From Facklamia miroungae (GTDB lineage Bacteria > Bacillota > Bacilli > Lactobacillales > Aerococcaceae), in the NCBI RefSeq assembly GCF_012396555.1, contig NZ_JAAXPS010000007.1:1-64000 (forward strand): a stretch of DNA of 64,000 nucleotides. Direction: 5' to 3'. Below are positions 25,883 through 36,264 of the stretch, piece after piece. Positions within the stretch are counted from its first letter, which is position 1. Each line of letters opens with the position of its first letter. The notes beneath the pieces are model-generated. The model was given only the letters and a program-made list of their open reading frames with translations, had not been told where the DNA came from and did no database searches. Made by a program: the position numbers and the translations under genes.

Positions 25883-26291
25883 TTCCTAGCTGAAAAATAA
25901 GTTCAAAATAGTTTCCATCATCATCCAAGAAAAAAACCGTTTCAAAATCATTAATTCGACCATCTTTAAGGTAGTAAAAAGAAAAAGACGAGAGGATGGA
26001 CAAATTACTAGGGGCTCTAAGTTGACTAATCATTTCGCGAGAATCTATCTGCCAAAAGAAAATGGTTCCCGTTTTGCTAAATACGACTTGAACTGGAGCT
26101 TGACGAATAATGGCTCTATCTTGAGCATAATACAACTGGCTTTTCAGTTGATCAGTAAAAACCTTTATTTGGTAACTATCTTTAATTTTTTGATAAGGGA
26201 AAAAAGATAGGAGAATTAATAACAAGCAGAGAATTGATAAAACACAAAGAGTCTCAATAAGTGTAAAAGCTGATTTAGAATTTTCCGGCAT
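25836..26291 (-). CDS. comGD: ComGD pseudopilin
   Basis: 151 residues. The leader and site MPENSKSAFTLIETL puts the cleavage before Phe9; a hydrophobic helix follows (about 9-28), then a pseudopilin-like domain. It is a minor pseudopilin in the cell-envelope structure that brings DNA to ComEA. It overlaps the comGC stop by one base (TAATG). Confidence 0.9.
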   Translation of the reverse strand: MPENSKSAFTLIETLCVLSILCLLLILLSFFPYQKIKDSYQIKVFTDQLKSQLYYAQDRAIIRQAPVQVVFSKTGTIFFWQIDSREMISQLRAPSNLSILSSFSFYYLKDGRINDFETVFFLDDDGNYFELIFQLGSGQFDFRKQTRDQSH

Positions 26292-26635
26292 TAGGGAGAT
26301 AAAATTTGATTGAGAACAGTTTGATCAATTCGTTCTTTTGCTTCATCCGCTTGTTTTTGGGTAAGATAGCCTTCATTTACTAACTGCTCTAGCGTCAATG
26401 ACTCTGTACGATCTTCGACTAGATAATAAGCATCAGCTTGCGTTTCAACAATTTCTGTTATATTTTCTACTGCCTGTTGATCAATACGATCTTTTTGCCC
26501 TGATACATTTGGAATGATAATAGCCATTAATAGCGAAACAATGATAAGCACAATAAGCATTTCTAAGAGCGTAAAAGCTCCTTGGTTTTTAAAAAAATTA
26601 GGAAGCTTAATTTTCTTAAGAACTCTTTTTTTCAT
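26291..26635 (-). CDS. comGC: ComGC major pseudopilin
   Basis: 114 residues. The basic leader ends NQGAFTLLEML and the helix IVLIIVSLLMAIIIPNVSGQ follows. The soluble part resembles ComGC of streptococci (ETQADAYYLVEDR, then EQLVNEGYLTQKQADEA). It is the main building block of the competence pilus, processed by ComC. AAAAGGAG precedes the ATG. The gene lies 12 bases after comGB. Confidence 0.95.
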   Translation of the reverse strand: MKKRVLKKIKLPNFFKNQGAFTLLEMLIVLIIVSLLMAIIIPNVSGQKDRIDQQAVENITEIVETQADAYYLVEDRTESLTLEQLVNEGYLTQKQADEAKERIDQTVLNQILSP

Positions 26636-26647
26636 AAATACTCCTTT

Positions 26648-27718
26648 TCATATCTCCATTGTCAACATCGGTAACATAAGAACAAGGTACATAGCCATTA
26701 CAATAACGGCGATAACTATGAAAAGTATCGGCTGAATAAAACTTAATTTTTTATTTAAATCTTCGACCACCTCCTCAAAAATCTTTTCAGCATAGAGTTT
26801 ACACTTTTGGCCAGTTTGACTAGTTAGTTCTCCTTGGTAGATAACCAGACTAAGAGTCTGTGTGAAAATGCCTATATGATTTAAGGAGTCTCTTAAATCC
26901 CTTCCTGCTAAAAATTGCTGATGTAAATAATTGGCTAATTCACTTAGAAAAGGATCGATTGGATACATAATTAGTAAGTCCAGTGTTTCTTGCATAGAAA
27001 ACCCACCTGCATAAAAATAAGAAAGTTCATCTGCTAAACGATAAGAAGCATATTTTTTAATCGCTTGATCTATTAAAGGGGTTTTAGCTAATAACTGAAA
27101 TCTTTTTAATACTGGCATCTGCATTAGATAAAAATCAATGATCAAATAAAAGATTAAACAAATGGATAGAAGGGCAATCGATATTTGAGGGAGAAAAGTA
27201 AATAGAATCAGGAGGTATCGTGCAAAAACGTGTGTGTTTAAAATATCTTCATTAATAAAGGAGAGAATATGAGGAAGCATCCAATGACGCATGGCAAATA
27301 ATAAGCAAGTTAAAAACACCATTAAAAAACAAGGATAGATCAGTGTTTTGATTAATTTTTTTTGATAATCATGAATAGTTTTTAAATGATCTACTATTTC
27401 AAATAGAGCCTGAGTAAATCGTCCTTGTTTTTGAGCAAAAAACAATTGAGCGGCAATGCGAGAGGAATACCCATAAGCTATAATCGTTTGATCGAAACTT
27501 TGCCCGCTACTCAATTTTTGCAGTATTTGATCAATAATTACCACTCTTTTTGCTAATAAAATTTTCATAAACTGAAGACTTTGATTAATTGAAAAACCTT
27601 GTTGAATCATCTCCCCTAATACTTGTAGAAAATAGATTCTTTCTACTTGATTAAAGACTAATTGGCGGCTTTTAAAGTATTTCAAAATGCTCATAGTCTT
27701 TTTGACAGATGTATCCAT
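26648..27718 (-). CDS. comGB: ComGB, platform membrane protein of the competence pilus
   Basis: 356 residues, type II secretion GspF family. Two similar halves each carry Q-rich and GRDLRDSL/SGQSFDQT motifs. Membrane segments lie near 120-145, 165-195 and 325-350. It anchors pseudopilus assembly in the membrane next to the ComGA motor. It starts inside comGA with a 47-base overlap. An in-frame ATG at 27694 is a possible later start. Confidence 0.93.
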   Translation of the reverse strand: MDTSVKKTMSILKYFKSRQLVFNQVERIYFLQVLGEMIQQGFSINQSLQFMKILLAKRVVIIDQILQKLSSGQSFDQTIIAYGYSSRIAAQLFFAQKQGRFTQALFEIVDHLKTIHDYQKKLIKTLIYPCFLMVFLTCLLFAMRHWMLPHILSFINEDILNTHVFARYLLILFTFLPQISIALLSICLIFYLIIDFYLMQMPVLKRFQLLAKTPLIDQAIKKYASYRLADELSYFYAGGFSMQETLDLLIMYPIDPFLSELANYLHQQFLAGRDLRDSLNHIGIFTQTLSLVIYQGELTSQTGQKCKLYAEKIFEEVVEDLNKKLSFIQPILFIVIAVIVMAMYLVLMLPMLTMEI

Positions 27719-28724
27719 ATGCCCACGCCTTTCTTAACTGACTATTAATTGGAGAAAAACAAGGTAATAAATTAAGTTGACCCAGGTAGTTTTTTAAAGC
27801 TTTGCCATATAATATTTCAAAGAGAGCTGCTCTTTGAAAGGCCTTGGGAATATGTGGACAAGATAACTGAACCTTGCTTTGGCAAAGAGGGCAAAAGCGC
27901 GGAATCAGTCGTTGCGAAACAACGCCAATGAGGGACTGTTTTAGTTGTTCCTGACTGATTTTTAATTCGTTTAATCGAGCAATGACTCCTAATGAATCTT
28001 TAGCATGAATGGTCGCGATCATAAGGTGTCCGGTCAAGGCTCCTCTAAGCGTCATCCGTGCCGTTTCTTCATCACGGATTTCTCCGATAAACAAAATATC
28101 TGGATGGTGCCTCAGTGAGGACTTAATTAAAAGGTCATAAGAAATGCCGATTTTTTCATTAACCTGCGTTTGTAGGAAGGAAGATTCTTTAATTTCTACG
28201 GGATCTTCCATTGTGATCACTTGCAATTTTTCTTCTTTTACTCTCTCACGTAAGAGTTGATAAATGGTAGTTGTTTTACCTGAATTAACGGGTCCTGAAA
28301 GCAGTATTAACCCGGCTTTTTTTCTTATTAAAGTTCGGATGAGATCCACTTGTTTTGGAAAATAAGCGTTTATTTGTTGAGCTTGATGGATGGTACTAAA
28401 GATAACCCGGATGACTAAGGATTCGATTAGATTAACGTCTGTTATCGTTGAGAGTCTTAGTTCAACTCTCTGATTTTCATTCACAAAAAATTGACAAGCC
28501 CCGGATTGAGGTCGTCTCTTTTCACCAACATCCATATTGGCTAGAAATTTATAATGGGCAATGACTTGTTTCCCAACGGATAGAGGGAAATTTTTATAGA
28601 AATGGAGTTGACCATTAATTCTCAAGAAGATTTGATAGCTATCTACATGGGGCATAAAATGAATATCAGAGGCTAATTGATTGATGGCCTCCGCAATTAC
28701 TGATTTAGAAATAACTTCTATCAT
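27672..28724 (-). CDS. comGA: ComGA, ATPase of the competence pilus
   Basis: 350 residues, GspE/PilB family. Walker A is SGPVNSGKTTT, the Asp box is ITMEDPVEI, Walker B is DILFIGEIRDEETA and the His box is GHLMIATIHA. The Cys pair CPLC is present, as in metal-binding tails of these ATPases. It powers pseudopilus assembly at the inner face of the membrane. AAAGGTGATC precedes the ATG. It is the first gene of the operon, divergent from rpoY. Confidence 0.95.
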   Translation of the reverse strand: MIEVISKSVIAEAINQLASDIHFMPHVDSYQIFLRINGQLHFYKNFPLSVGKQVIAHYKFLANMDVGEKRRPQSGACQFFVNENQRVELRLSTITDVNLIESLVIRVIFSTIHQAQQINAYFPKQVDLIRTLIRKKAGLILLSGPVNSGKTTTIYQLLRERVKEEKLQVITMEDPVEIKESSFLQTQVNEKIGISYDLLIKSSLRHHPDILFIGEIRDEETARMTLRGALTGHLMIATIHAKDSLGVIARLNELKISQEQLKQSLIGVVSQRLIPRFCPLCQSKVQLSCPHIPKAFQRAALFEILYGKALKNYLGQLNLLPCFSPINSQLRKAWAYGYICQKDYEHFEIL

Positions 28725-28915
28725 TTGATCACCTTTTTGACTAGTCTGAATATTAAATACGCAATCAGACGAGAAATGGCGCTAATTTTTTTTAAGTCTA
28801 AATAAGAGCCTTTGTATCAAACTATACCTACTTATCAAAGTATGATAGAATAAAGTGACAACGAGTGTATAGCTCATCCATCAGTTGAAATAAAAAAATA
28901 AGGAGTTATTTATAC

Positions 28916-29128
28916 ATGATTTTTAAAGTAATGTACCAAGAAAGTAAAGAACAAGTTCCTACCAGAGAAATGACTCAATCCCTATATCTTGAAGCTAGAG
29001 ATCGAGTAGAAGCGATTGATAAAGTGACAAAGAATACACCATACAATATTCAATATGTCCAAGAGCTAGATGAAGCTCATTTGGCATATGAGAAAGAGCA
29101 AGAAGACTTTAAGTTGGTGGAGTTCTAA
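28916..29128 (+). CDS. rpoY: RNA polymerase epsilon subunit
   Basis: 70 residues, full length. The start [18 protein letters not shown] and the [11 protein letters not shown] segment match the YkzG/DUF1447 family, the small epsilon subunit of Firmicutes RNA polymerase. It sits directly before rnjA, its conserved neighbour. The ribosome site is AAGGAG. Confidence 0.9.
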   Translation: MIFKVMYQESKEQVPTREMTQSLYLEARDRVEAIDKVTKNTPYNIQYVQELDEAHLAYEKEQEDFKLVEF

Positions 29129-29129
29129 A

Positions 29130-30854
29130 ATGTCAGTAAATATTAAGAATAATGAGGTTGGTGTTTTTGCCTTAGGTGGCCTGAATGAAGTTGGAAAGAA
29201 TATGTATGGTGTCCAATTTCAAGATGAAATCATCATTATGGACTCAGGAGTCATGTTTCCAGAAGATGAATTGTTAGGAATTGACTATGTTATTCCTGAC
29301 TATCAATACCTCCTTCAAAATAGGAATAAGATTAAAGCAGTTATTATATCACACGGTCACGAAGACCACATAGGTGGGATTCCTTTTCTATTGCGAGAAA
29401 TAAACGTGCCGATTTATGCTGGTAAATTAGCTTCTGCTTTAATCCGTAATAAATTACAAGAACGCGGTTTATTAAGAGATGCAGAAATTCACGAAATCGA
29501 CGAAGATTCAGTGATCCGCTTCCGTAAAACAAGTGTTAGCTTTTATTTAACGACCCACTCAATTCCTGAAGCATATGGTATTGTGGTTAAGACACCTCCA
29601 GGTAATATTGTGTTTACAGGTGATTATAAATTTGACTTTACACCTGTAGGAAAGCCGGCTGATTTACATAAAATGGCGCGAATTGGAGAAGAGGGTGTAT
29701 TACTTCTTTTAGGTGATTCAACCAATGCAGAGGTTCCAACTTTTACTAATTCAGAGAAAATTGTAGGCATATCGATTCGGAATATTATTCAAAAAGAAGA
29801 GGGACGGGTTATTTTTGCAACCTTTGCTTCTAACGTTTCTCGCTTACAGCAAGTGGTAATGACAGCTTATGAAACTGGACGCAAGATAGTTGTTTTTGGT
29901 CGCTCTATGGAGTCATCGATTAAAACTGCTAGAGAGCTGGGCTATGTTGATGATAAGGGTGAAGATATCTTTATTGAATCACGTGATATAAATAAATATC
30001 CGGCCAATAAAATCTTGATTCTTTGTACAGGATCGCAAGGTGAGCCAATGGCGGCTTTAAGTCGAATTGCCAATGGAACTCACCGTCAAATTTCCTTACA
30101 ACCTAATGATACGGTTATATTCTCTTCCTCTCCTATTCCAGGCAATACAATGAGCGTTAACCGGGTAATTAATCAGTTGAGTGAGCAAGGTGCTAAAGTG
30201 ATCCATGGTAAAGTTAATAATATTCATACTTCAGGTCACGGTGGACAGCAAGAACAGTTATTGATGCATCGGTTGATGAAACCTAAATATTTTATGCCCG
30301 TCCATGGTGAATATCGGATGCTAAAAATCCAATCAGAATTAGCTCAAATGACAGGAATACCTAAGGATAATTGTTTTATCATGTCTAACGGGGATGTCTT
30401 AGCATTAACAGCTGATTCAGCACGGATAGCTGGACGATTCCCTGCACAGGATGTTTATGTTGATGGAAATGGTATCGGAGATATTGGTAGTATTGTTCTT
30501 AAAGACCGAAAAGCACTATCAGAAGAAGGATTAATTATCGTTTCTGCTACCATTGATTTTGCAGCTAAACAATTAATTTCAGGACCAGATATCATGTCAC
30601 GTGGCTTTATTTATATGCGTGAATCCGCTGATCTCATTAATGATATTCAAAATAAGGCAAGATCGATCATTAATCGTGGTTTAAATGAGTCTGGCCCAAA
30701 TGTGAGTGAACGAAGTGTACGCGATTTATTACTCAGTCAATTAGAGCCGGCAATTTATCAGAAAACGCAAAGAAATCCAATGATCATGCCTATCTTATTA
30801 GATATTAACAAAGGGGTAAGACCCCATCAGACTAAACAAAATGAAGGAAAGTAA
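29130..30854 (+). CDS. rnjA: Ribonuclease J1
   Basis: 574 residues from ATG 29130. The metallo-beta-lactamase motif is [10 protein letters not shown], with GDSTNAE, the beta-CASP region (FASNVSR) and HTSGHGG. It is the endo- and 5'-3' exoribonuclease that matures and degrades RNA in Firmicutes. ATG 29130 is chosen over an upstream frame overlapping rpoY because a GGTGGAG site precedes it and family proteins begin there. It starts one base after the rpoY stop. The length is slightly above the usual 555-560. Confidence 0.95.
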   Translation: MSVNIKNNEVGVFALGGLNEVGKNMYGVQFQDEIIIMDSGVMFPEDELLGIDYVIPDYQYLLQNRNKIKAVIISHGHEDHIGGIPFLLREINVPIYAGKLASALIRNKLQERGLLRDAEIHEIDEDSVIRFRKTSVSFYLTTHSIPEAYGIVVKTPPGNIVFTGDYKFDFTPVGKPADLHKMARIGEEGVLLLLGDSTNAEVPTFTNSEKIVGISIRNIIQKEEGRVIFATFASNVSRLQQVVMTAYETGRKIVVFGRSMESSIKTARELGYVDDKGEDIFIESRDINKYPANKILILCTGSQGEPMAALSRIANGTHRQISLQPNDTVIFSSSPIPGNTMSVNRVINQLSEQGAKVIHGKVNNIHTSGHGGQQEQLLMHRLMKPKYFMPVHGEYRMLKIQSELAQMTGIPKDNCFIMSNGDVLALTADSARIAGRFPAQDVYVDGNGIGDIGSIVLKDRKALSEEGLIIVSATIDFAAKQLISGPDIMSRGFIYMRESADLINDIQNKARSIINRGLNESGPNVSERSVRDLLLSQLEPAIYQKTQRNPMIMPILLDINKGVRPHQTKQNEGK

Positions 30855-30866
30855 AGGAGTAATCAA

Positions 30867-31928
30867 ATGGAGAGAATAAACAAATTACGTCAGGTGCTAA
30901 AAGAAAATCAATTTGATGCTATATATGTCACAGACTTGTTGAATGTTCGATATTTAACTGGTTTTACTGGTTCCACCGGGGTTGTTTTTGTGACCCAAGA
31001 TAAAGCATTCTTTATTACAGACTTCCGCTATAATACACAAGCGAATCAACAAGTGAAGTCTGCATCTGTTGTTATTCATCAAAACGGAGTTGATCAAGAA
31101 ATAAAAAATCTAATTGATCAAGAAAAGATTAAAACCCTAGCAATTGAAGCGGATAATATGAATGTTAGTCATTATTTGAGAATTCAAGAACTCTTTGAAG
31201 TTGATATTAAAGCTAGTCAAGGATTAATCGAAAAGATTCGTTTGATTAAAGATGAATCGGAATTGGCAACGATCCGTCAAGCTTGCGAAATTACAGACCA
31301 AGCGTTTGAACATATTCTAACCTTTATAAAACCAGGAGTAACTGAAATTCAAGTTGCAAACGAATTAGAAGCTTTTCTTAAGGATAAAGGATCAACGGGC
31401 ATGTCATTTGACACTATTGTTGCTTCCGGTGAACGTTCTGCAATGCCTCATGGGGTTGCCAGTGAAAAAGTGATTGAAGATGGAGATATTGTGACTTTAG
31501 ATTTTGGTTGCTATTACAATGGCTATTCTTCAGATATGACACGTACCATAGCTGTGGGATCGATTTCTGACAAATTGAAAGAGATTTATGAAATTGTGCT
31601 TGAAGCACATCAACGTGTTATCCAAGAGGCGAAAGCTGGAATGACTGGTAAGGAAATTGATGCGATAGCTCGGGATTATATCACTGAAAAAGGTTATGGC
31701 GAATACTTTGGTCATTCTACAGGCCACGGCGTTGGTTTGAACGTTCATGAAATGCCGGCTGTTTCTAGTCGTTCTGAAGATGTAGTGGTTTCTAATATGG
31801 TAATTACTGATGAGCCCGGCATTTATATACCAGGTATTGGTGGTGTTCGGATTGAAGATGATTTAATCGTGCAAGAAGATCGCGTAGTTCCAATTAACCG
31901 CAGTCCAAAAGAATTAATAATTTTATAG
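30867..31928 (+). CDS. Xaa-Pro aminopeptidase-family protein (M24)
   Basis: 353 residues with the creatinase-like N-terminal domain (1-125) and the pita-bread catalytic domain. Metal ligands are visible in TLDFGCYYNGYSSDMTRT (two Asp), GHSTGHGVG (His), DEPGIYI (Glu) and VRIEDD (Glu). It removes N-terminal residues before proline in the cytosol. In many bacilli the homologue (yqhT) is followed by efp and accBC; here it is followed at once by the asp23-type gene, and efp is at 42836. AAAGGAG precedes the ATG. Confidence 0.9.
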   Translation: MERINKLRQVLKENQFDAIYVTDLLNVRYLTGFTGSTGVVFVTQDKAFFITDFRYNTQANQQVKSASVVIHQNGVDQEIKNLIDQEKIKTLAIEADNMNVSHYLRIQELFEVDIKASQGLIEKIRLIKDESELATIRQACEITDQAFEHILTFIKPGVTEIQVANELEAFLKDKGSTGMSFDTIVASGERSAMPHGVASEKVIEDGDIVTLDFGCYYNGYSSDMTRTIAVGSISDKLKEIYEIVLEAHQRVIQEAKAGMTGKEIDAIARDYITEKGYGEYFGHSTGHGVGLNVHEMPAVSSRSEDVVVSNMVITDEPGIYIPGIGGVRIEDDLIVQEDRVVPINRSPKELIIL

Positions 31929-31939
31929 GAGGCTAAAAG

Positions 31940-32368
31940 ATGTCAAATAAACAAACTGTCTCATTTGAATCTCTAAGCAAACAATATTTGGGAGAAATTA
32001 ATATTACGATGGGTGTCCTCGAGGATATTGCGGCGAAAGCAGCTTCTGAAATTGATGGTGTGCTTAGTTCCTCTCAGAAAAAAGAAGCCGGAAAATTCTT
32101 GCGTATTCAAGGTTCAGGCGTAAATGCGAAAATGCGTCAAATCGAAGATCGAATTACTATTGATATTAATGTGCGTATAGCTTATGGCAAGACAGTTCCT
32201 ATTATTGCTGCAGCTATTCAGGAACGTGTTAAAGAACAAATTTTATATATGACGGATTTAGTTGTTAGTCAAGTGAATGTTCACGTGCAAGCGATCGATA
32301 CAGAGCCACAAACACAAATAGGGTCTTCTGTAGAGCATAAGGAAAACGAATTAGAAATCGGAGAATAG
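31940..32368 (+). CDS. Asp23/Gls24-family protein (YqhY-like)
   Basis: 142 residues with a typical Asp23 core (EINITMGVLEDIAAKAASEIDGV, split by family positions 18-40, and RIAYGKTVPIIAAAIQERV). Members are linked to envelope stress and, for YqhY, to control of acetyl-CoA carboxylase. It is one base before nusB, the usual neighbour. AGGAGG precedes the ATG. Confidence 0.9.
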   Translation: MSNKQTVSFESLSKQYLGEINITMGVLEDIAAKAASEIDGVLSSSQKKEAGKFLRIQGSGVNAKMRQIEDRITIDINVRIAYGKTVPIIAAAIQERVKEQILYMTDLVVSQVNVHVQAIDTEPQTQIGSSVEHKENELEIGE

Positions 32369-32369
32369 G

Positions 32370-32810
32370 ATGGAAAAATTATCACGTCATCAGCTAAGAG
32401 AAAAGGCAGTTCAGAGCTTATATCAATTGGTCATTGATCGCGAGCAATTTCAAAGTGAGACTGCTGTAGAATTTGCCTTAGAAGCTGGTAATGATCCTGA
32501 TCAAGGATTTTTAGGAACAATTGATCCTTATTTAATTACTCTTGTCAGAGGAGTCAGGGATAATCAACATGCCTTAGATGATCTGATTAAACAGTATCTC
32601 AGTCAAGCATGGACACTTGATAGAATAGCCAGTATTGATTTGACGATTTTGCGTTTAGCTTTTTTTGAAGTGCTTTTTATTGATGAAGAACAAGTTCCAG
32701 CCAAAGTAGCTGTCGATGAGGCGATTGAGTTGGCCAAAACTTTTTCAGACGATCGATCAAGAAAGTTTATCTCAGGTGTTCTAGCTAAACTATTAGCTAA
32801 GCAAAATTAA
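32370..32810 (+). CDS. nusB: Transcription antitermination factor NusB
   Basis: 146 residues, all-helical. The start LSRHQLREKAVQSLYQL and the end ELAKTFSDDRSRKFISGVL are NusB signatures. With NusE it binds boxA in rRNA leaders and prevents early termination. It is the last gene of the operon beginning at the M24 peptidase or rpoY, closed by a strong terminator. Confidence 0.96.
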   Translation: MEKLSRHQLREKAVQSLYQLVIDREQFQSETAVEFALEAGNDPDQGFLGTIDPYLITLVRGVRDNQHALDDLIKQYLSQAWTLDRIASIDLTILRLAFFEVLFIDEEQVPAKVAVDEAIELAKTFSDDRSRKFISGVLAKLLAKQN

Positions 32811-32816
32811 ATGCGT

Positions 32817-32860
32817 CCAGAAAAAGAATGTGAAGAAACTATTCTTTTTCTGGTTTTTTT
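32817..32860 (+). terminator. Terminator after nusB
   Basis: A perfect 13-base stem CCAGAAAAAGAAT/ATTCTTTTTCTGG (32817-32829, 32841-32853) is followed by seven Ts. Confidence 0.92.
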
Positions 32861-32968
32861 CTTATAATATTTTGTTAAACAAAGGGGTTTAGCTTGTATA
32901 TATACATTTTGACCGATATAATCAAAGTGTCATAAAGAGCATCAATTAGTAAAAGGAGAATCTTAATT

Positions 32969-34744
32969 ATGAAAAAACAAAAAGTATTATTACTTGCTTT
33001 AGCTGCTTTGACTGCTTTTCCAGCAAGTATGCCTTTAATTACTCAATCAGCTATGGCAGTTGAACAGGCTGAGCAAACTTTGCAAGTAGAAAAATTAGCT
33101 TTAGGAGCGACTTTAAATTCACAACAAGCCCAACAAACCATTCAATTATTAGGCGCAAATCAGGTAACTCCTGAGAATACAATTTATGTTGACGGTGTGA
33201 TGATTGATCGCTATTTAAACATTGGATCAGATGCTTCAACAGATGTATACTCGTCCGTATATATTAAGCCTCAAGCACCTGGTACAGGAATTAAAGTTCA
33301 AATTGTAACGCCTGAAAATATCACTGCTGTTTCAGCTACAACCTATCAAAATGCAGCTATAACAGCGGGAGCCAAGAATGCCTTATTAAGAATTGGTACA
33401 ATTCTACCTGTAACAGGCGAAGGAGCTCTAACTGGCCTTTATGCTTTGCTAGAATCACAAGGTGTCGTAGTAAAACAACACGATATGCAAACGGCACAAA
33501 AAGAAATTTCTGTCGTAAATAATGTTAAGACTGAAACAGGGTTAACCGATGAACAAGTAAACGTAATTATTGCTGAAATTAAGAAAGAAGTTGCTGCTCA
33601 AGTTCAAAATAATGGTCAAGTAAACTCGACTGAAATTGTAAACACAGTTGTAAATAATGTTATTAATAACACTAATATTGAAGGCGATGGCAATGTTGTC
33701 GATAATTCAGTTGCTACCGATGTAGAGATTTCTAATCAAACGAAGCAAGAATTAGAGCAATATGCCAATGATTTTGCCCAGACCGATGCTGCTGCTAATG
33801 AAGACACTGTTCAACAATTAGATGCGTCGATCGAAGACAAAAAATGGGACAATATTCTTGCTCAACTAGAGCCTAAAATGACTATTGATGAAATTAAAGC
33901 AGTAGAAACACCTGATTTTTCTGATACTGAAAAATACCATGAAATTTTACCTGCCTTATATAATCGTTTCAAGCAAGCAGTCGATCAGGGGATCCGTGTA
34001 GATGATATCTATGCCCATACCTTTATCATTGAAGCCATCCAACCAGAGCTTACAGTCGAAACAAAAGCAGAATTAGATAATTTTAGAGAATTGCTTTACC
34101 AATATACCGCTACTTTCGAAGGTGATTTAAAAGCTACTGCGGAAGGCGAAGGATACGAATTTTTACCAATCAAAGACCAATGGCTTACACAACTACAATC
34201 CGCTCAGAATTTAAAAGCATCTGATGCACCATTAGCAGAAATTATTCAATTAATTGCAAATGCGACTGGATTTGCACCAGAGGTATATACTTATACTGAT
34301 ATTGAACAAACGGATAAAGTAATTAGCTTAACGGTAGCTGAAGACACACCAACTAAAATGACAACGTTAGCGCGATTCCAATATGATTTAGAAACAGGTG
34401 TTATTAGTGAAATAGATCCTGTTTCAATGGAAGCTGTGCCTTTAAACCAAGCGACATTTGATTTTAATGCTATCTATGGTGTGAATGTTGAGAACCATTA
34501 TGTAGCAGCTGAAGTTCCTGTGGATTACACGATTCCTGGTTATACCTCAGTTGAAACGACCGAAGAAGAAACAACTCTTGAGGAGGAACCGCAAGAGATG
34601 ACAGAAGCACCAACTAATCCAGAAGAGGAACAACCTTCTGAAGAGGTCCAACCGTCTGAAGAAGTACCCGAAACAGAAACGCCAACTTCAAACGAACAGA
34701 CAACCGAAGCGGCTCCATCTGAAGAAACAGATTCCGGAAATTAA
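32969..34744 (+). CDS. Secreted DUF1002-domain protein
   Basis: 591 residues. The signal peptide ends near AMAVEQ (about residue 30). The DUF1002 core (about 40-280) has GANQVTPENTIYVDG, LGAT and repeated Asn/Val stretches. The tail (about 525-591) is Glu/Pro/Thr-rich without LPXTG or a membrane anchor, so the protein is likely released or wall-associated. The Bacillus relative YpuA has no settled function. A promoter TTGTAT (32894) - 17 - TATAAT (32917-32922) lies upstream, and AAAGGAG precedes the ATG. It is monocistronic. Confidence 0.8.
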   Translation: MKKQKVLLLALAALTAFPASMPLITQSAMAVEQAEQTLQVEKLALGATLNSQQAQQTIQLLGANQVTPENTIYVDGVMIDRYLNIGSDASTDVYSSVYIKPQAPGTGIKVQIVTPENITAVSATTYQNAAITAGAKNALLRIGTILPVTGEGALTGLYALLESQGVVVKQHDMQTAQKEISVVNNVKTETGLTDEQVNVIIAEIKKEVAAQVQNNGQVNSTEIVNTVVNNVINNTNIEGDGNVVDNSVATDVEISNQTKQELEQYANDFAQTDAAANEDTVQQLDASIEDKKWDNILAQLEPKMTIDEIKAVETPDFSDTEKYHEILPALYNRFKQAVDQGIRVDDIYAHTFIIEAIQPELTVETKAELDNFRELLYQYTATFEGDLKATAEGEGYEFLPIKDQWLTQLQSAQNLKASDAPLAEIIQLIANATGFAPEVYTYTDIEQTDKVISLTVAEDTPTKMTTLARFQYDLETGVISEIDPVSMEAVPLNQATFDFNAIYGVNVENHYVAAEVPVDYTIPGYTSVETTEEETTLEEEPQEMTEAPTNPEEEQPSEEVQPSEEVPETETPTSNEQTTEAAPSEETDSGN

Positions 34745-34785
34745 CCTTAAGGTTAAAAAAGTTAAAAAATTTTAATACGATCTAT

Positions 34786-34826
34786 AAAGAACCAGATAAA
34801 GCAAATTTAAATCTGGTTCTTTTTTG
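34786..34826 (+). terminator. Terminator after the DUF1002 gene
   Basis: A stem AGAACCAGAT/ATCTGGTTCT (34788-34797, 34811-34820) is followed by six Ts. Confidence 0.88.
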
Positions 34827-34893
34827 ATTTCTAGTCCTGTCAATTAGATTGTGATAAAATAGAAAAGAATGATATTTGAAAAGAGGTGAGACA

Positions 34894-36261
34894 GTGAAGA
34901 AAGAAACAAAGAATTATATAACAGTCGGTGCTTTATCAAAATATATTAGTCAGAAATTTGATCGTGATCCTCATTTACAACGGATTAGGATTTTAGGGGA
35001 AATTTCAAATTATCGCCATCGACCAAACTCTCATCAGTACTTTTCTTTAAAAGAAGATAAGGTTCAAATTAACGCTATCATGTTTAAAAATCAATTTCAT
35101 CGCTTAAAATTTCAATTAGAAGAAGGAATGAAAGTTTTTGTAACGGCAAGAGTCGGGGTGTATGAAGGAGGCGGAAGATACCAACTGTACGTGGAAAGCA
35201 TTGAACCTGATGGAATTGGCTCCCTCTATTTGGCGCTAGAGCAATTAAAAGAAAAGATGAAAGCGCAAGGCCTTTTTGATCGCCCTAAAAAAAGTTTATC
35301 TAAATTCCCAAAACGTATAGCTGTTATTACGAGCCCATCAGGATCGGTTATTCGTGACATCATGACAACTATCCAACGGCGGTATCCGATTGTAGAAATA
35401 GTAGTCTTTCCTACTAAAGTACAGGGCAAAGATGCTGCAAAAGAAATCGTGGCATCTTTTAAGCTGTTACAGAGTGCTCCTTTAACGTTTGATGGTGTTA
35501 TTTTGGCACGTGGCGGCGGTTCGATTGAAGATCTTTGGTGTTTTAATGATGAAGCCGTAGCACATGCTATTCTAGAATGTCCGATACCGGTCATTTCTTC
35601 AATTGGTCATGAAACAGATACAACCATTGCTGATTTAGTGGCTGATTTAAGGGCTCCAACGCCTACTGCTGCGGCAGAACTGTCTGTTCCTGTCTTACAA
35701 GAAGTTTTAATAGCAATCAGTCAAAAGCAAGCGCGTTTGTTTAACGCCTTTCGGGGGCGGATAGAATGGGCGAGTGAGCGTCTAGTAAGGTCAAGTCATT
35801 CCTATGTATTAACGCAACCTGAGAGGCTTTACCAATCTTATTTACAAAATGCACTTTATTTAAGCGATCGTTTACAAATGCGTCAAGAACAATATTTCTC
35901 TAGTCAGAAACAAAAGATTACTCAGTTAAAACAAGCCGTGTACGCATATAACCCTCACCAGCAAATTGCCTATCGTCAAGAAACATTAAAAACCACTCGA
36001 ACAAGTATGCAACGTACTTTATTTGATTATTTGAGAAGAAAAGAAGACCAGCATGTAAAAGCCAGTTCACTCTTAGACGCATATAGCCCACTTAGAATAA
36101 TGGCGCGCGGATATTCATTGGTTGAGAAAGAAGGTCATCAGATAATATCCAGTCAGGAATTAGCTAAAGGGGATCATTTGAAAATTCAGTTATATGAAGG
36201 GTGTGCAAATGTTTTAGTTGAATCGACAGATGACGAAGCGATTATTAAAAAGGAGGAATAG
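34894..36261 (+). CDS. xseA: Exodeoxyribonuclease VII large subunit
   Basis: 455 residues. An OB-fold start (about 1-110) is followed by the catalytic core with ARGGGSIEDLWCFNDE and SSIGHETDTTIADLVAD. With XseB it digests single-stranded DNA from either end. The start is GTG 34894: AGAGGTGAG (34882-34890) lies just before it, and the upstream in-frame TTG (34876) would place this site inside the gene. xseB follows after 3 bases. Confidence 0.94.
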   Translation: MKKETKNYITVGALSKYISQKFDRDPHLQRIRILGEISNYRHRPNSHQYFSLKEDKVQINAIMFKNQFHRLKFQLEEGMKVFVTARVGVYEGGGRYQLYVESIEPDGIGSLYLALEQLKEKMKAQGLFDRPKKSLSKFPKRIAVITSPSGSVIRDIMTTIQRRYPIVEIVVFPTKVQGKDAAKEIVASFKLLQSAPLTFDGVILARGGGSIEDLWCFNDEAVAHAILECPIPVISSIGHETDTTIADLVADLRAPTPTAAAELSVPVLQEVLIAISQKQARLFNAFRGRIEWASERLVRSSHSYVLTQPERLYQSYLQNALYLSDRLQMRQEQYFSSQKQKITQLKQAVYAYNPHQQIAYRQETLKTTRTSMQRTLFDYLRRKEDQHVKASSLLDAYSPLRIMARGYSLVEKEGHQIISSQELAKGDHLKIQLYEGCANVLVESTDDEAIIKKEE

Positions 36262-36264
36262 AAA

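Noticed and set aside
28725-28800. ComX/SigH-type box before comGA (TGCGTATT on the minus strand)
   Set aside because: Only a partial match to TACGAATA and no other copy in the window to compare; too weak to list as a site.
34743-34893. Riboswitch before xseA
   Set aside because: The only structure is the terminator of the DUF1002 gene, and the leader after it is short.
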